In this document: positions 27,850-36,577 of the stretch, piece by piece
How positions within the stretch are numbered: position 1 is the stretch's first letter
Layout of the letters: each line of letters begins with the position of its first letter
Source of the DNA: Adhaeribacter arboris
GTDB taxonomy: Bacteria > Bacteroidota > Bacteroidia > Cytophagales > Hymenobacteraceae
Direction: 5' to 3'
Assembly: GCF_003023845.1 (NCBI RefSeq)
Contig: NZ_PYFT01000001.1
Location: 1,922,001-1,986,000, forward strand
DNA length: 64,000 nt
Notes under the pieces: generated by a model
Told to the model about the DNA's origin: nothing
What the model saw: the letters and a program-made list of their open reading frames with translations, nothing else
Database searches by the model: none
Translations under genes and position numbers: made by a program

Positions 27850-27884
27850 GTCTGTGGTCTATCGACTATGGACTATCGACTAAC
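27850..27884. repeat. heptad repeat occupying the ribosome-binding region of the M42 peptidase gene
   Basis: GTCTGTG, GTCTATC, GACTATG, GACTATC, GACTAAC: five gap-free heptads ending 2 bp before the ATG at 27887. No Shine-Dalgarno-like purine run is left in the usual window. The words are the inverse complement of those at 15507-15557. Confidence 0.7.
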
Positions 27885-27886
27885 AC

Positions 27887-28957
27887 ATGCGACAGGAAAG
27901 CTTTGATTTTTTACAGAAATACTTAAATACGGCAGCCCCAACGGGATTTGAAGCGGAAGGTCAGAAAATTTGGCTCGACTATTTAAAGCCCTACATTGAG
28001 GAATATTTTGTAGATACGTACGGTACCGTAGTAGGGGTAATAAATCCGGAGTCAGAATATAAAGTTGTTATTGAAGCGCATGCCGACGAAATTAGTTGGT
28101 TTGTTAATTATATTACCGATCAAGGGTACATTTACGTCCGTCGCAACGGCGGCTCGGATGCTTTAATTGCTCCTTCTAAACGTGTTAACATTCACACTCG
28201 TAAAGGTATCGTAAAAGCAGTTTTTGGCTGGCCGGCTATCCACGTTCGCAAAGTAGAGCAGGATAAAGCCCCCGCTATCGAAACCATTTTCCTGGATTGC
28301 GGTGCTAATTCCCGCGAAGAAGTAGAAAACCTGGGAATACACGTGGGTTCGGTTATTACCTTCGAGGACGAAGTAATGGTATTAAACGAAAAATACCTGG
28401 TAGGCCGCGCGCTCGATAATCGTATCGGGGGTTTTATGATTGCCGAAGTAGCCCGAATGCTGCGGGAAAATAAGAAGAAATTACCTTTTGGCTTGTATAT
28501 CGTAAACGCCGTGCAGGAAGAAATCGGCTTACGAGGCGCCGAGATGATTGCTCACCGCATAAAACCCAATGTAGCGCTCATCACGGATGTAACCCACGAT
28601 ACGCAAGCGCCCATGTACGAGAAAAAAGTAAGTGGCGATATTTATTGCGGCAAGGGCCCGGTAATTACGTACGGTCCGGCGGTGCAGAACAATCTACGCG
28701 ACATGCTCTTCGACGTGGCCCAGAAAACCGAAATACCTTTCCAACGAGCCGCCGCCACCCGCAGTACCGGCACCGACACCGATGCCTTTGCTTATTCGAA
28801 CGAGGGAGTTGCTTCCGCTTTAATTTCGTTGCCTCTTAAGTACATGCATACTACCGTAGAAACGGTTCACTTCGACGATGTAGAAAACGTTTCCAAATTA
28901 ATGTATGAATTTTTAATTCAGTTATCAGCTGGTTACGATTTCCGGTATTTGAGTTAA
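27887..28957 (+). CDS. M42 family aminopeptidase
   Basis: 356 residues. Metal-binding and catalytic positions of the M42 (glutamyl aminopeptidase/FrvX-like) family are present: EAHADEISWFV (His, Asp), GRALDNRIGGFM (bridging Asp), NAVQEEIGLRGAEM (Glu pair), VALITDVTHDTQ (Asp) and KYMHTTVETVHFDDV (last His). It trims N-terminal residues from peptides, probably as a cytoplasmic dodecamer. Its start codon directly follows a heptad repeat, so translation initiation may not use a Shine-Dalgarno site. Confidence 0.92.
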   Translation: MRQESFDFLQKYLNTAAPTGFEAEGQKIWLDYLKPYIEEYFVDTYGTVVGVINPESEYKVVIEAHADEISWFVNYITDQGYIYVRRNGGSDALIAPSKRVNIHTRKGIVKAVFGWPAIHVRKVEQDKAPAIETIFLDCGANSREEVENLGIHVGSVITFEDEVMVLNEKYLVGRALDNRIGGFMIAEVARMLRENKKKLPFGLYIVNAVQEEIGLRGAEMIAHRIKPNVALITDVTHDTQAPMYEKKVSGDIYCGKGPVITYGPAVQNNLRDMLFDVAQKTEIPFQRAAATRSTGTDTDAFAYSNEGVASALISLPLKYMHTTVETVHFDDVENVSKLMYEFLIQLSAGYDFRYLS

Positions 28958-28991
28958 TCTTCTGTTTTACAAAAGATGTCTTCCATATAGT

Positions 28992-29023
28992 ACCTCACCT
29001 TTACTAAAATGGTGAGGTGTTTT
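28992..29023 (+). terminator. rho-independent terminator
   Basis: ACCTCACC at 28992-28999 pairs with GGTGAGGT at 29011-29018 (8 bp), followed by GTTTTTG. It ends the M42 peptidase transcript. It also shows that the longer open frame starting at 29009 cannot be the true start of the next gene. Confidence 0.75.
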
Positions 29024-29053
29024 TGTTTCTGTACATTGCCAACTAAAACAATC

Positions 29054-29893
29054 ATGTTAGTAAGAGATCAGATGGGCTTCGAAGTGGAAGTACCTAGCCG
29101 GCCCCAACGCATTATTTCGTTAGTTCCTTCGCAAACAGAGCTATTATTTGATTTGGGTTTAGGTGAACAAATGGTAGGAATTACTAAATTTTGCATCCAC
29201 CCGGCCGAAAAAGTTAAAAATAAAACGATTATTGGCGGGACCAAGAACTTTCATTTTGATGTAATAAATGCCTTACAACCGGATTTTATTATTGGCAACA
29301 AAGAAGAAAATTACCGAGATGGTATTTTACAATTAAAAGAAAATTACCCGGTTTGGATGAGTGATATTTCTAACCTGGCAGAAGCATTAGAAATGATGCA
29401 ACAAATTGGCCTTGTTACCAACACCGCCGTCGCCGCGGAAAAGCTTACGCAAAAAATAAAGACTTTTTTTCAAAAAATTAACTCTACTCTTGATTTACCC
29501 ACGGCATATTTTATCTGGCGAAAGCCTTATATGAGTGTGGGTCCGGATACCTTCATCCATGAAATGTTGAAAATTTGTGGTTTCCTGAATGCTTTTAGCG
29601 CCTACAACCGCTATCCGGAAATTAATGCTGAACAGCTACAAGCCGCTAATCCTACATTAATTTTACTATCATCGGAGCCTTACCCATTCAAAGAAAAACA
29701 CATCCAAGAATTCCGAAATATTTGCCCGCATGCAATAGTCAAGCTAGTGGATGGTGAGCTCTTCTCGTGGTACGGCAGTCGTCTGCAATATTCGGCGGAG
29801 TATTTTGAGAATTTAGTGGAAGAAGTAAAAGCCGAGCTAAACTTTAAGAACTCAAATTGCCGGAATGATAAATCTGCCAACCAACCCTTATAA
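29054..29893 (+). CDS. helical-backbone metal receptor (BtuF/FepB-type binding protein), no signal peptide
   Basis: 279 residues from the ATG at 29054 (MLVRDQMGFEVEVPSRPQRIISLVPSQTELLFDLGLG). The open frame extends 15 codons further up, but those lie in a terminator. The fold is that of type III periplasmic binding proteins for cobalamin or Fe-siderophores: VVGITKFCIHP, DVINALQPDFIIGN, LDLPTAYFIWRKPYMSVGPDTFIHEML, GELFSWYGSRL. No secretion signal or lipobox precedes the domain, and no permease or ATPase is adjacent, so a periplasmic transport role is doubtful. Such orphan proteins are common in Bacteroidota and their ligand is not established. Confidence 0.75.
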   Translation: MLVRDQMGFEVEVPSRPQRIISLVPSQTELLFDLGLGEQMVGITKFCIHPAEKVKNKTIIGGTKNFHFDVINALQPDFIIGNKEENYRDGILQLKENYPVWMSDISNLAEALEMMQQIGLVTNTAVAAEKLTQKIKTFFQKINSTLDLPTAYFIWRKPYMSVGPDTFIHEMLKICGFLNAFSAYNRYPEINAEQLQAANPTLILLSSEPYPFKEKHIQEFRNICPHAIVKLVDGELFSWYGSRLQYSAEYFENLVEEVKAELNFKNSNCRNDKSANQPL

Positions 29894-29911
29894 CTTATAA
29901 AGTTATTAGCT

Positions 29912-30460
29912 ATGAAATTCCATCAAATATTGAAGCGGCTACATTTCAGCATGTTAATTATTCTTATAATTCACTTATTTACCTTTGTATTGATAGGATT
30001 CGGTTTAAATGGCTGGTTAGTTTACGTATGGAAAGTAGAAACCTATCTATCCGGAATTTTATTATTCTTTATATCTATCAAAAAACATAAACGAATAGCC
30101 TTCTATACCTCTTTCTATATCCTGGCCCCGATTGGTATATTCTTAGCAAGGCTGGCAGATGGAATACTCGCAGGACTAATCGGTTCCCTGTTATTGGCGT
30201 TCTTAGTGCCTCCTACTTATGTATTAGCGGATAAAAACTACCAAATTCGCCGGGAATTTACTGGCTTTTTAGGCGGGTGTTGTTCCTATACGATAAAAGA
30301 AAACAAGTTATGGCTATTTGAAAAAACAGTAGCCGAGTTTCGATCTGTACATGAGCCCACCGAAATCTCAAAATTGGAAGTAGTTAAAAATATTTACGCT
30401 GTTATTCACTACAAACCGGAGGGAAAAAAAGATTCGACATTAGTTCTGTTAAATCAATAA
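29912..30460 (+). CDS. small membrane protein of unknown function
   Basis: 182 residues. About four hydrophobic segments occupy residues 12-110 (LIILIIHLFTFVLIGFGL, TYLSGILLFFISI, FYILAPIGIFLARL, ILAGLIGSLLLAFLVPPTYVL), then a soluble basic C-terminus of about 70 residues (YQIRREFTGFLGGCCSYTIKENKLWLFEKTV). I do not recognise a family. It starts 18 bp after the metal-receptor gene and is probably co-transcribed with it; the gap contains two CTTATAA-type heptads. Confidence 0.65.
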   Translation: MKFHQILKRLHFSMLIILIIHLFTFVLIGFGLNGWLVYVWKVETYLSGILLFFISIKKHKRIAFYTSFYILAPIGIFLARLADGILAGLIGSLLLAFLVPPTYVLADKNYQIRREFTGFLGGCCSYTIKENKLWLFEKTVAEFRSVHEPTEISKLEVVKNIYAVIHYKPEGKKDSTLVLLNQ

Positions 30461-30567
30461 TTTTATAAAACGGCCGCTCGGCGCGAAAAATCTTCTACTA
30501 TTTTATCTTCCTAATTTGTTTTACGTTTTCCGCCGTTTGTATTTTCCCAAAATTTTTCAAAAAATCA

Positions 30568-30600
30568 TTGACTCTCCCCTTACGTCATACCTTATGTTTG
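30568..30600 (+). promoter_or_regulatory. promoter of the MerR-TipAS gene with MerR-like long spacer
   Basis: TTGAC from 30568 and a perfect TATGTTTG (TAnnTTTG) at 30593-30600 are separated by 22 nt, at the long end for this promoter type. MerR regulators typically act on promoters with over-long spacers by binding in between. The spacer holds two related words, CCTTACG and CCTTATG. The GTG start codon lies 23 bp downstream. Confidence 0.55.
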
Positions 30601-30622
30601 TTCGGTAAATAAGCAATAAGTC

Positions 30623-31387
30623 GTGGAACGTTATTCTGTAAAAAAGCTGGCTGCATTGGCGGGGGTAAGTGTCCGGACGCTTCACCTTTACGACCAAATC
30701 GGTTTACTCAAACCCTCTATCCGTACCGAGAAAAAATACCGGATGTACGGAAAGGCGGAGGCCTTACGGTTGCAGCAAATACTCTTTTACAAAGAATTAC
30801 AAATGCCTTTAAAAGAGATTGCGGAAATTCTAGACGATCCGCACTTTAATACTTTGTCGGCGTTAGAACTTCATAAAAAAGAACTACAGCAACGAAAAAA
30901 ACGGCTGGACACCTTATTGCAAACCATTGACAAAACGATTGATCACCTAAAAAACAAAACCATGTTATCTACCGAAGAATTATACGAAGGTTTACCCAAG
31001 GAAACTACCGAAACGTGGCGAAAAGAAGCCCAGGAAAAATGGGGTTCCGCGTTCGAACATTCTGAAAACCACCTGCGCAACAAAACAAAACCTGATTTTG
31101 AACGCTTAAAAGAACAGGCCAATGCCAATCTGAAGAAACTTTTAAGTTTAATGAACGAAGAACCAACGAGCGAAAAAGTACAAAAGGAAATTGCCGAGCA
31201 TTACGAAATTATTCGGGAGTTTTGGGGAACATCAGCCACCCCAGACAAACAGGCAAAGGCGTATGCCGGTTTAGGCGACTTATACGTAAGCGATGAGCGT
31301 TATACTAGTCAGGAAGGTAAACCGAACCCGGTTTTTGCTCAGTTCCTAAACAAAGCGATGAAGCATTTTGCCAAACAGCTAAAATAA
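30623..31387 (+). CDS. MerR family regulator with TipAS ligand-binding domain
   Basis: 254 residues from a GTG at 30623. The N-terminal MerR winged helix-turn-helix (about 3-70: YSVKKLAALAGVSVRTLHLYDQIGLLKPS) is followed by a coiled coil (about 75-115, ELHKKELQQRKKRLDTLLQTID) and a TipAS domain (about 135-250, ending RYTSQEGKPNPVFAQFLNKAMKHF). TipAS domains bind thiopeptide antibiotics or other multidrug ligands, and the protein then reshapes a long-spacer promoter. No efflux or other target gene is adjacent, so it may mainly regulate itself and distant targets. Confidence 0.9.
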   Translation: MERYSVKKLAALAGVSVRTLHLYDQIGLLKPSIRTEKKYRMYGKAEALRLQQILFYKELQMPLKEIAEILDDPHFNTLSALELHKKELQQRKKRLDTLLQTIDKTIDHLKNKTMLSTEELYEGLPKETTETWRKEAQEKWGSAFEHSENHLRNKTKPDFERLKEQANANLKKLLSLMNEEPTSEKVQKEIAEHYEIIREFWGTSATPDKQAKAYAGLGDLYVSDERYTSQEGKPNPVFAQFLNKAMKHFAKQLK

Positions 31388-31400
31388 CTTTTAGTTAAAT

Positions 31401-31433
31401 AAAAAGTCCTCATTTATGTTTGAGGACTTTTTT
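31401..31433. terminator. bidirectional terminator between convergent genes
   Basis: AAAGTCCTCA at 31403-31412 and TGAGGACTTT at 31421-31430, with A-run before and T-run after, can end both the MerR-TipAS transcript and the aroB-aroA transcript. Confidence 0.8.
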
Positions 31434-31498
31434 ATTTCTTCTAAATCTTTATTCAGAAGTTTAGGCTTTCCATTTGAAGTCAGAGAGTATTTTACGGT

Positions 31499-32740
31499 TT
31501 ATTTCTCTACGTTTTGAATTGTAAAACCTAGTTGTGTTAAATCCTGCCAAAAACCAGGGTAAGATTTTTTTACCACTGCGGGTTCTTCTATGGTAATGGG
31601 TGTAAGTAAAGCAATGGGCGCTAAAGCCATTGCCATTCGGTGGTCTTCGTACGTTTTAAAAACCGGATTATTGGAAATAGTACTGGCTGGTTTCACTCTG
31701 AATAATCCACCGCTTTTATCTTCCAGGCCGCCGCCAATTTTAGCTAATTCTTGTTGTAGGGCGGCAATCCGGTCGGTTTCTTTAATGCGTAAACTTTCCA
31801 GACCAGTCATTTCTACGGCCATACCTTTGGCTACCGCCACCACCGCAACTGTTTGAGCTAAATCCGGGCAATCGGTAAAATCAAAGCGGAACGGCTCTAA
31901 TTTATCGCTTTTGGTTAAAATTACTTCTCCTCCTACGTACGTTGTGCGCACCCCCAAATGCTCCATAATCGTGGCAATGACACTATCGCCCTGGAATGAC
32001 TCGGAACGGAGACCTTTTAATTCAACGGTAGCTTCCGGCGCCAGGGCTACCATGCTGTACCAATAACTGGCGCCTGACCAGTCCGATTCAATGGTGTACT
32101 GGTTCACGTGGTATTTTTGCGGCGGAATGGTGATTGTAGTTCCATCAAAAGTGCCTTTCACCCCAAAATGCTTCATCAGCGATAAAGTCATGAGAATGTA
32201 AGGCCGCGAACCAATTTTACCTTGTAATTCCAGCGTTAATCCTTGCGGAAAAAGCGGGGCTACCATCAATAAAGCCGAAACGTATTGGCTGCTAATATCC
32301 CCGCGCACTTGTAACGTAGCAGGATAATCTTGTTGCCGATCAATGCCGTTAAATTTTAAAGGCGGATAACCTTCCTGACCCAGGTACTCAATTTTGGCTC
32401 CGAGTTGGTGCAAGGCATCTACCAATACTTTAATCGGGCGCTGCTGCATACGGGCTGTTCCGGTTATTATTTTCCGTTGATCCGTTACCGCCAGGTAAGC
32501 GGTCATAAAACGCATGACGGTGCCCGCATCTTCGGCGTTTAATTCTTCGGCTGCGGATTGTAACAATCGGGTAATTACTTTGGTATCGTTCGCTTCGGAC
32601 AAATTATCGAGTGTAGACATTCCGCCCGAAAGCGCATTAATTATTTGGGCCCGGTTACTCTCACTTTTCGAAGCGGGTAAGTTAACCGACCCGCGGAGTA
32701 CCCCGGTAGAATGCGAAATAATTATTCCAGAATGGCTCAT
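31499..32740 (-). CDS. aroA: 3-phosphoshikimate 1-carboxyvinyltransferase (EPSP synthase)
   Basis: 413 residues. It joins phosphoenolpyruvate to shikimate 3-phosphate, the sixth shikimate step. Blocks: LPASKSESNRAQIINAL (PEP/S3P-binding Lys-Ser), NAEDAGTVMRFMTAYLA (equivalent of the usual NAGTAMRPL loop), RGDISSQYVSALLMVAP, ESDWSGASYWYSM, DCPDLAQTVAVVA, LRIKETDRIAALQQEL and YEDHRMAMALAP. The loop is the divergent Bacteroidota form. It overlaps the aroB stop by 4 bp (ATGA type), so the two are translationally coupled. Confidence 0.95.
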   Translation of the reverse strand: MSHSGIIISHSTGVLRGSVNLPASKSESNRAQIINALSGGMSTLDNLSEANDTKVITRLLQSAAEELNAEDAGTVMRFMTAYLAVTDQRKIITGTARMQQRPIKVLVDALHQLGAKIEYLGQEGYPPLKFNGIDRQQDYPATLQVRGDISSQYVSALLMVAPLFPQGLTLELQGKIGSRPYILMTLSLMKHFGVKGTFDGTTITIPPQKYHVNQYTIESDWSGASYWYSMVALAPEATVELKGLRSESFQGDSVIATIMEHLGVRTTYVGGEVILTKSDKLEPFRFDFTDCPDLAQTVAVVAVAKGMAVEMTGLESLRIKETDRIAALQQELAKIGGGLEDKSGGLFRVKPASTISNNPVFKTYEDHRMAMALAPIALLTPITIEEPAVVKKSYPGFWQDLTQLGFTIQNVEK

Positions 32741-33774
32741 AATGAAGTATAATATTTTAGTGCGGCTTCTATTTCCGCTAAAGTAATCGGTTGGTCGTAA
32801 ACCGCCTTCCCGATGCCCGCCAATAAAGTGCAGTTAATAGTGGTGCCGGTATTTTTTTTATCTTGTAAAGCCAAAGCCGCAATTGCCGAAAACTCATTGC
32901 CTCGGAGCATTACTTTTTCGTAGATTGAAAACAGAAAGGTTTCTATTTTAGCTAATTCAGCTTGGGTTAATAAGCCTTTCCGGAAGGATAAATAACTTTC
33001 GCCAAGCATTCCCACCGCAATGGCTTCGCCGTGCAATAAGCGGCGTTCCGGCTGAGATAGTAAATACGTTTCCAAGGCGTGGCCAATCGTATGACCGAAG
33101 TTTAAAATTTTACGCAAGCCTTGTTCCCGGGGGTCGGCGGTTACTACGCGGGCTTTTACCGCTACCGAATCCTGAATTAATTTCGTCCAGTCTTCCGTCA
33201 TCAGACCCACGTATCTTTGCTCTTCAAACGAAGCCGCATCCGCAATTAACCAATGTTTTATAATTTCGGCGTAACCCGATTTTATTTCCCGTTCCGATAA
33301 GGTGTTCAAAAATTCAGGGTAAATAAAAACTTTTAAAGGTTCCTGAAACACCCCTAAATGATTTTTTAAACCGTTAAAGTCGATACCAGTTTTACCACCA
33401 ATGCTGGCATCTACCTGGGCCAGTAAAGTAGTAGGAACTTGCACAAAGTAAATGCCTCGTTTAAAAATACCCGCGCAGAATCCGCCTAAATCGCCAATTA
33501 CGCCACCCCCCATATTTACCAGCACTGACCAGCGACTAGCCGCTAAATCCGTTAATTTTTGCCAAACCTGCTCGCAAGTGGCCAGAGTTTTATGTTCTTC
33601 CCCGCTTTTTATTTGAATCAGGGTATGTTCGGGTAAGTACGGCCGCAGCAAAGGGTAGCAATGCACCCGCGTATTTTCGTCTATCAAAACCGCAACTTTA
33701 TCAAATGCCCGGTTCTTCAGAAAAGTTTGCAGCTGCACTCCGGCTTCCGGTCCGATATAAATATTTTCTAACAA
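32737..33774 (-). CDS. aroB: 3-dehydroquinate synthase
   Basis: 345 residues. It is the NAD- and metal-dependent second enzyme of the shikimate pathway, closing DAHP to 3-dehydroquinate. Blocks: SGEEHKTLATCEQVW, VNMGGGVIGDLGGFCAGIFKRGI (NAD loop), VPTTLLAQVDASIGGKTGID, YAEIIKHWLI (Glu metal ligand), RKILNFGHTIGHALE (His ligands) and LHGEAIAVGM. It is first in a two-gene operon with aroA. The start is placed at the ATG giving MLENIYIGPEA. Confidence 0.95.
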   Translation of the reverse strand: MLENIYIGPEAGVQLQTFLKNRAFDKVAVLIDENTRVHCYPLLRPYLPEHTLIQIKSGEEHKTLATCEQVWQKLTDLAASRWSVLVNMGGGVIGDLGGFCAGIFKRGIYFVQVPTTLLAQVDASIGGKTGIDFNGLKNHLGVFQEPLKVFIYPEFLNTLSEREIKSGYAEIIKHWLIADAASFEEQRYVGLMTEDWTKLIQDSVAVKARVVTADPREQGLRKILNFGHTIGHALETYLLSQPERRLLHGEAIAVGMLGESYLSFRKGLLTQAELAKIETFLFSIYEKVMLRGNEFSAIAALALQDKKNTGTTINCTLLAGIGKAVYDQPITLAEIEAALKYYTSL

Positions 33775-34040
33775 AATAATATAAATCTAAAGTTCTCGGC
33801 TTAAAAATAGCTATTAAATTTAACCTTTGTCAATTACTTATGTAAAAGTTTAAACTTTATATAAAGGAACATACTTTATTTAAAACTTGGTGTCTTATTT
33901 GAGTTTAACTTACCTAAGAAAATAAACTACTTAACTTTTTTGGCTGTTTACCAGTTAATAAAACGTAGCCGGCAATAGCCATTTCATTTAAAGGTACTCT
34001 ATTCCTTATACTAAATTTTACTTACTCTAATTACTTGTGC

Positions 34041-35225
34041 ATGATAACCGAAAGGAAGCTTTCTTTTGATGATACAGCCATAGCGTTTGCTTCTAAATCA
34101 AACGCTGAATTAATGAAGATGTACACGCTCTTTGCTACCATGAATAATAATTTTCTGGTAAAAACCGGTGGCAATTTGGTACAACGGGCCTTTAAATGGG
34201 GCTTACCCGTTAAATTTTTAATTAAGCCTACAATTTTCCAACACTTTTGCGGCGGCGAAAACTTACTCGAATGTAACCAGGCTATTCAAAGTTTAGGGCA
34301 GGCCAACATTGGTACTATTCTCGACTATTCGGTAGAGGGCGAAAACGATGAGAACAGTTTTGACCGCACTACTAAGGAAGTTTTAGCTACCATTGAGAAA
34401 GCAAATACTTCTAAACACATTCCCTTCTCCGTTTTTAAAGTAAGCGGTATTGCGGATAGTCGCATCCTGGAAAAAGTTCAAGGAAAAATAACCCTTAGTC
34501 CGGCGGAAGAAAAAGCTTTTACCCGCGCCCACGCCCGAATGGACATTCTTTGCCAACGGGCGCATCAATATGGCATTTCTATTTTTGTAGACGCCGAGGA
34601 GAGTTGGTTTCAGGAAGTGGTAGATAATTTAACTTACGAAATGATGGCGAAATACAATAAAGAAAAAGCCATTGTTTATAATACGTACCAGTTGTATCGC
34701 CATGATCGGTTGGAAATTCTTCAACGCGATTACCAGAATGCAGTAGATCATAATTACTATTTAGGAGCTAAATTAGTGCGCGGGGCTTACATGGAAAAAG
34801 AAGCTCGCCGTGCGGCAGAACAAGGCTACGACAATCCCATTAACCCCACCAAAGAAGCTTCGGATGCACTCTTTAATGAAGCTTTAACTTTCTGCATCGA
34901 AAATATCGATAGGATTGCCATTTGTGCCGGTACGCATAATGAGGCTAGTTCTTATTTACTCGTGGATTTAATGGCAAAGCACGGTATTGCTCCCAACGAC
35001 AAGCGCATTTACTTCGCGCAATTATACGGCATGAGCGATAATTTATCTTTCAATCTGGCGCACGCGGGTTACAATGTAGCCAAATACGTACCTTATGGAC
35101 CGGTGGATGCGGTTATACCTTATTTACTGCGCCGGGCTGAAGAAAATACCGCCATTGCCGGCCAAAGCAGCCGGGAATTTAACTTAATCAAAAAAGAATT
35201 GCAACGACGTAAAGCGGCAAAGTAA
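34041..35225 (+). CDS. proline dehydrogenase (monofunctional)
   Basis: 394 residues from the ATG at 34041; a TTG two codons earlier is possible but less likely. The PRODH FAD barrel is recognisable by FVDAEESWFQEVVDNL, YNTYQLYRHDRLEIL, GAKLVRGAYMEKEARRA, ICAGTHNEASSYLLVDLM, FAQLYGMSDNLSFNLAHAGYNVAKYVPYGP and IPYLLRRAEENTA (substrate arginines). It oxidises proline to pyrroline-5-carboxylate, passing electrons to the quinone pool from the inner membrane face. The P5C dehydrogenase is not adjacent. Regulation is not evident. Confidence 0.94.
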   Translation: MITERKLSFDDTAIAFASKSNAELMKMYTLFATMNNNFLVKTGGNLVQRAFKWGLPVKFLIKPTIFQHFCGGENLLECNQAIQSLGQANIGTILDYSVEGENDENSFDRTTKEVLATIEKANTSKHIPFSVFKVSGIADSRILEKVQGKITLSPAEEKAFTRAHARMDILCQRAHQYGISIFVDAEESWFQEVVDNLTYEMMAKYNKEKAIVYNTYQLYRHDRLEILQRDYQNAVDHNYYLGAKLVRGAYMEKEARRAAEQGYDNPINPTKEASDALFNEALTFCIENIDRIAICAGTHNEASSYLLVDLMAKHGIAPNDKRIYFAQLYGMSDNLSFNLAHAGYNVAKYVPYGPVDAVIPYLLRRAEENTAIAGQSSREFNLIKKELQRRKAAK

Positions 35226-35278
35226 GTTTCCTTTTAAAGCTTTAAAGGCTAAAAGCTTAGAAAGGATAATAAAAGAAC

Positions 35279-35322
35279 AAAAGCCTTCCCTTATTTCAAA
35301 TGTAAATAAGGGAAGGCTTTTA
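35279..35322 (+). terminator. strong hairpin terminator of proline dehydrogenase
   Basis: 35279-35296 (AAAAGCCTTCCCTTATTT) and 35304-35321 form a perfect 18-bp stem with a 7-nt loop. Confidence 0.85.
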
Positions 35323-35805
35323 AGTTATTGGGTAAATTTTAGATAGGAGCTCTTCCTTTTGTTTAAATTCTAAACTATAGCATGTCTTGCTATACAAATT
35401 AATGGCTTAGGTACAGGAAACATATATATTACCAGGATTTATTTTTAAAAATCTACCCTTATTAAATTGACTCTTAGCGATAATTCCTATGTACAGTTAC
35501 TTTCAAACCAGACTATCAGATTAAGTTTATTACTTTCCTTTATTAATTTACAAAGTATTAGCCCAAACGCATCTAAGTCCTGCAACAGGGCGATGTAAAT
35601 ATTTTATTAATTTCAACAACCTTTAAGTATCCTTATTTATATATATTTTCATATTACTTTCTTGTTCGTATCTTCTATGTAAAGTTTAAGTAAAGTTTGT
35701 AACTTATTAGTTTGTACATCGTTTAGTCATAGACAAATTCAGATAATTAACTTACATAAATTTAATTGTCTAAATATAGTTCTAAACCCTAATAATGATA
35801 AAACT
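35323..35805. other. AT-rich upstream region of the stress protein gene
   Basis: 483 bp, strongly AT-rich with no credible open frame. Near 35680-35720 there are two TTTG-containing boxes (AAAGTTTG and TTAGTTTG) that could be promoter elements for the gene at 35806. A leader of about 90 nt would follow. Nothing else is recognised. Confidence 0.35.
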
Positions 35806-36549
35806 ATGGAAAACACAACAGGTAATAACAACCAGACTGGCGGAAGCTACGATAATCCTAATAATTCAAGTAATCCTTTTAATACTTCTAATTCCGATTT
35901 CAACACTGCCGGAAGTTCCTCTAATGCGGGCTCTTCTTTAAGTGATTCCGCCTTAAGTGGTTCTTCTGTGGGAGGTTCTACTATAGGCAGCAGTGCCTCA
36001 AGTGGTTCAAACTCGGGCAGCTTTTCTTCTTCAGGTACATCCCGAATGATGACGGGCATGTTCCGGGACCGGGATAGTGCGGAGCGCGCTTATTCTTCGT
36101 TACAAAGCCGGGGTTACAGCAGAGATGATGTAAACTTGGTAATGTCGGATGAAACCCGGAAAAAACATTTTGGTAACCATACTCCCGATTCTGACTTAGG
36201 CGATAAAGCTTTAGAAGGAGCCGGAGCCGGGTCTGCCATTGGCGGTACTTTAGGAGCAATTGTAGGGGCGGTAGCCGCCATTGGTACCTCGGTAGCTTTA
36301 CCAGGTTTAGGTTTGATAATAGCGGGCCCATTAGCAGCCGGTTTAGCAGGCGCTGGAGCGGGCGGATTAACGGGCGGTTTACTGGGAGCTTTAGTTGGTT
36401 CCGGAATTCCGGAAGATCGCGCCAAAGAGTATGAATCTGGTGTAAAAGAAGGCGGTATTGTAATGGGTGTTCACCCCCGTTCCGAAGATGATGCCCGCCT
36501 TCTGGAAAGTGAGTGGCGGAACAGCCACGGCGAAAGCATTTACCGATAA
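35806..36549 (+). CDS. general-stress-type protein with glycine-zipper domain
   Basis: 247 residues. Residues 1-80 are an Asn/Ser/Gly-rich low-complexity tail (many SSG, GSS and NSN). Residues 84-125 (MTGMFRDRDSAERAYSSLQSRGYSRDDVNLVMSDE) match the small ferredoxin-like domain of YflT / general stress protein 17M. Residues 130-200 form a Gly/Ala-rich hydrophobic double hairpin (GAGAGSAIGGTLGAIVGAVAAIG ... AGLAGAGAGGLTGGLLGALVGSGIP), a glycine zipper likely to insert in a membrane. KEYESGVKEGGIVMGVHPRSEDDARLLE closes it. Homologues are typically annotated as stress or osmotic proteins. Several long antisense frames here are GC-pattern shadows. Confidence 0.75.
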   Translation: MENTTGNNNQTGGSYDNPNNSSNPFNTSNSDFNTAGSSSNAGSSLSDSALSGSSVGGSTIGSSASSGSNSGSFSSSGTSRMMTGMFRDRDSAERAYSSLQSRGYSRDDVNLVMSDETRKKHFGNHTPDSDLGDKALEGAGAGSAIGGTLGAIVGAVAAIGTSVALPGLGLIIAGPLAAGLAGAGAGGLTGGLLGALVGSGIPEDRAKEYESGVKEGGIVMGVHPRSEDDARLLESEWRNSHGESIYR

Positions 36550-36577
36550 TTTTTTGAGTAATTACATACTTCCACAA

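Noticed and set aside
27725-27884. Possible CRISPR array from the regular spacing
   Set aside because: The unit is 7-8 nt with no separate spacers, far too short for CRISPR repeats, and no cas genes are present.
29009-29053. Extra 15-codon N-terminus of the metal-receptor gene
   Set aside because: It lies in the terminator hairpin of the preceding gene, and the family begins at the ATG at 29054.
35981-36577. Long open frames on the minus strand opposite the glycine-rich stress protein gene
   Set aside because: They mirror the codon bias of the Gly/Ala/Ser-rich coding strand, with low-complexity Leu/Pro/Arg products and no start signals.
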